From JAAXQD01 sp035529735 (GTDB taxonomy: Bacteria > Desulfobacterota > Desulfobacteria > Desulfobacterales > UBA11574): a stretch of DNA of 5,603 nt. Under the pieces are notes generated by a model. It was not told the origin of the DNA and did no database searches. It worked only from the letters and a program-made list of their open reading frames with translations. The stretch is taken from assembly GCA_035529735.1 (NCBI GenBank), contig DATKWE010000084.1, forward strand, positions 1-5,603. Direction: 5' to 3'. Positions 4,832 through 5,603 of the stretch are shown in pieces (position 1 is the stretch's first letter; each line of letters begins with the position of its first letter). A program made the position numbers and the translations under genes.

Positions 4832-5278
4832 CTACAACTCGGAAGTGCAAAACGCACAACGTGATGCATTGATTGATACGGTCGAGAAACATTTGGGACA
4901 CTCTTTGGTCGTTGGCACCTCCGGAGGTGCTTCCTCTTCTCTTTTGAGCTTATTAATACCGCGAATCAGCATAAAAACGGCAAAAGCAACGATTAAAAAG
5001 CTGATTACCGTGTTAAAAAACATGCCGTAATTGATTGTGACCGCACCGGCCTTCTGAGCCTCGGCTACAGTCGCAAATGTGCCGGCAACGGCCCCCTGTT
5101 TGATAACGAGGAAAAGGTTCGAAAAATCGACGTTGCCAAGAAGCAAACCGATCGGCGGCATAATAACATCATCAACAAGTGATTTTACGATGGTACCAAA
5201 AGCAGCACCAATTATGATTCCAACCGCCATGTCAACGACATTCCCCTTCATGGCAAATTCTTTAAATTCTTTAAACAT
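4832..5278 (-). CDS. mscL: Large-conductance mechanosensitive channel MscL with zinc-ribbon-like tail
   Basis: A 148-aa inner-membrane channel that opens under membrane tension and releases solutes after hypo-osmotic shock. It shows the N-terminal amphipathic helix (MFKEFKEFAMKGN) and the pore-lining TM1 with DMAVGIIIGAAFGTIVKSL (about 16-34) leading to DDVIMPPIG. A periplasmic loop (about 46-83) is followed by NYGMFFNTVISFLIVAFAVF (TM2, about 83-102) and a charged KLKREEE cytoplasmic helix. Unlike E. coli MscL (136 aa), it ends in a proline linker and a CPKC (127-130) ... CAFC (141-144) pair, which looks like a small zinc ribbon. I believe this tail occurs in other MscL proteins as well. AGGAGG lies five to eight bases before ATG 5278. 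The stop is 90 bases before the DUF4197 gene. Regulation may involve the sigma-54-like site upstream. Confidence 0.97.
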   Translation of the reverse strand: MFKEFKEFAMKGNVVDMAVGIIIGAAFGTIVKSLVDDVIMPPIGLLLGNVDFSNLFLVIKQGAVAGTFATVAEAQKAGAVTINYGMFFNTVISFLIVAFAVFMLIRGINKLKREEEAPPEVPTTKECPKCFSTVSINASRCAFCTSEL

Positions 5279-5603
5279 TTTTCTCCTCCTTTCGTGTTGA
5301 TTGTTTGCCCACCAAGTTTGATTCCTAAACTCCGGATGGTTTCAATAGTTAAGCAATTGAATCGCTATAAAGCAACAAACACGCCAATATCGTGCCATTT
5401 AACAACTGATTGTTATTTATAAGAAACATCGCCAAACGAATAACACTTATGTATCATAATCGCGATTTGTGAGACACTTCAGTATTTCGGGTTTGGTCGG
5501 ATCTGAGATCGTAGCGTCGTTTCCTTAGTTGCGGTTGATCACTGATGTTGCAAACATGATGGGTAATAAAGTTGGCGAATCTCCTGCATGGAGTGTGAAC
5601 GAT
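5279..5603. other. Upstream region of mscL without a confident gene
   Basis: About 325 bases. The half next to mscL is AT-rich and carries the promoter candidates. The outer half (5454-5603) has one minus-strand frame open for 49 codons from the window edge, with an Arg/His/Thr-rich reading that does not look like a protein. Another minus-strand frame closes at 5525. Either could be the end of a gene beginning outside, but neither is convincing. A second promoter candidate, a TATAAA about 16 bases after a TTATTC, lies near 5415-5445 on the minus strand. Confidence 0.4.
5382..5397 (-). promoter_or_regulatory. Sigma-54-like -24/-12 promoter candidate upstream of mscL
   Basis: The minus strand reads TGGCACGATATTGGCG. 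This matches the TGGCAC-N5-TTGCA consensus, with all six bases of the -24 half, GG and GC dinucleotides at the exact spacing, and one mismatch (TG for TT) before the GC. Transcription would start near 5371, about 93 bases before the mscL ATG. I found no convincing activator site upstream, so it may be chance. Confidence 0.4.

Noticed and set aside
5454..5603. Minus-strand frame open for 49 codons from the right edge
   Set aside because: Arg, Thr, Ser and His-rich without hydrophobic core pattern; 49 codons open by chance is common. It could only be judged with sequence beyond the edge.
1..5603. CRISPR array, tRNA or rRNA gene, insertion sequence, attachment site
   Set aside because: No regularly spaced repeats, cloverleaf-like segment, rRNA signature, transposase motif or flanking target duplication was seen.

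Overview
The window looks like an ordinary chromosomal stretch from a Gram-negative bacterium of moderate GC content. The best taxonomic hint is a DUF4197 protein with an export signal, a family I know mainly from Proteobacteria and Desulfobacterota. The coding style (strong AGGAGG-type ribosome binding sites, several very small genes, long AT-rich spacers) would fit Desulfobacterota, but this is a guess and not a demonstrated assignment. Every confident gene lies on the minus strand, so in transcription order the window reads from right to left.

Right part (5603 to about 3970): an unassigned stretch of about 320 bp carries a sigma-54-like promoter candidate. It is followed by mscL, a large-conductance mechanosensitive channel with a C-terminal zinc-ribbon-like tail. 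After 90 bp containing a strong hairpin comes a DUF4197 protein with a signal peptide. The two genes may be co-transcribed and both belong to the cell envelope.

Middle (about 3967 to 2821): a CspA-type cold shock gene has a well-formed sigma-70 promoter, an AT-rich UP-like stretch, a leader of roughly 115 nt and a clear intrinsic terminator, so it is a self-contained unit. Behind it is an unrecognised gene of 111 codons whose start I moved to an internal ATG with a good ribosome binding site.

Left-middle (2820 to 1631): mostly non-coding, with two very small genes too short for usual gene callers. One encodes a 53-aa protein of unknown function and the other a 33-aa, extremely lysine-rich protein behind a perfect AGGAGG. 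A weak terminator follows the second one. Further on is a TATAAT-containing promoter with a leader of about 195 nt that holds two hairpins and a 46-codon open frame.

Left part (1630 to 1): a two-gene ABC-2-type exporter, ATPase then six-segment permease, running off the left edge. A probable start codon of a third operon gene with a good ribosome binding site sits at the edge.

No tRNA, rRNA, CRISPR array, transposase or phage gene is visible. I see no dramatic new system. The best leads are the two microproteins, the structured leaders (csp, the ABC operon, and the mscL-DUF4197 spacer), and the unknown 111-aa gene.
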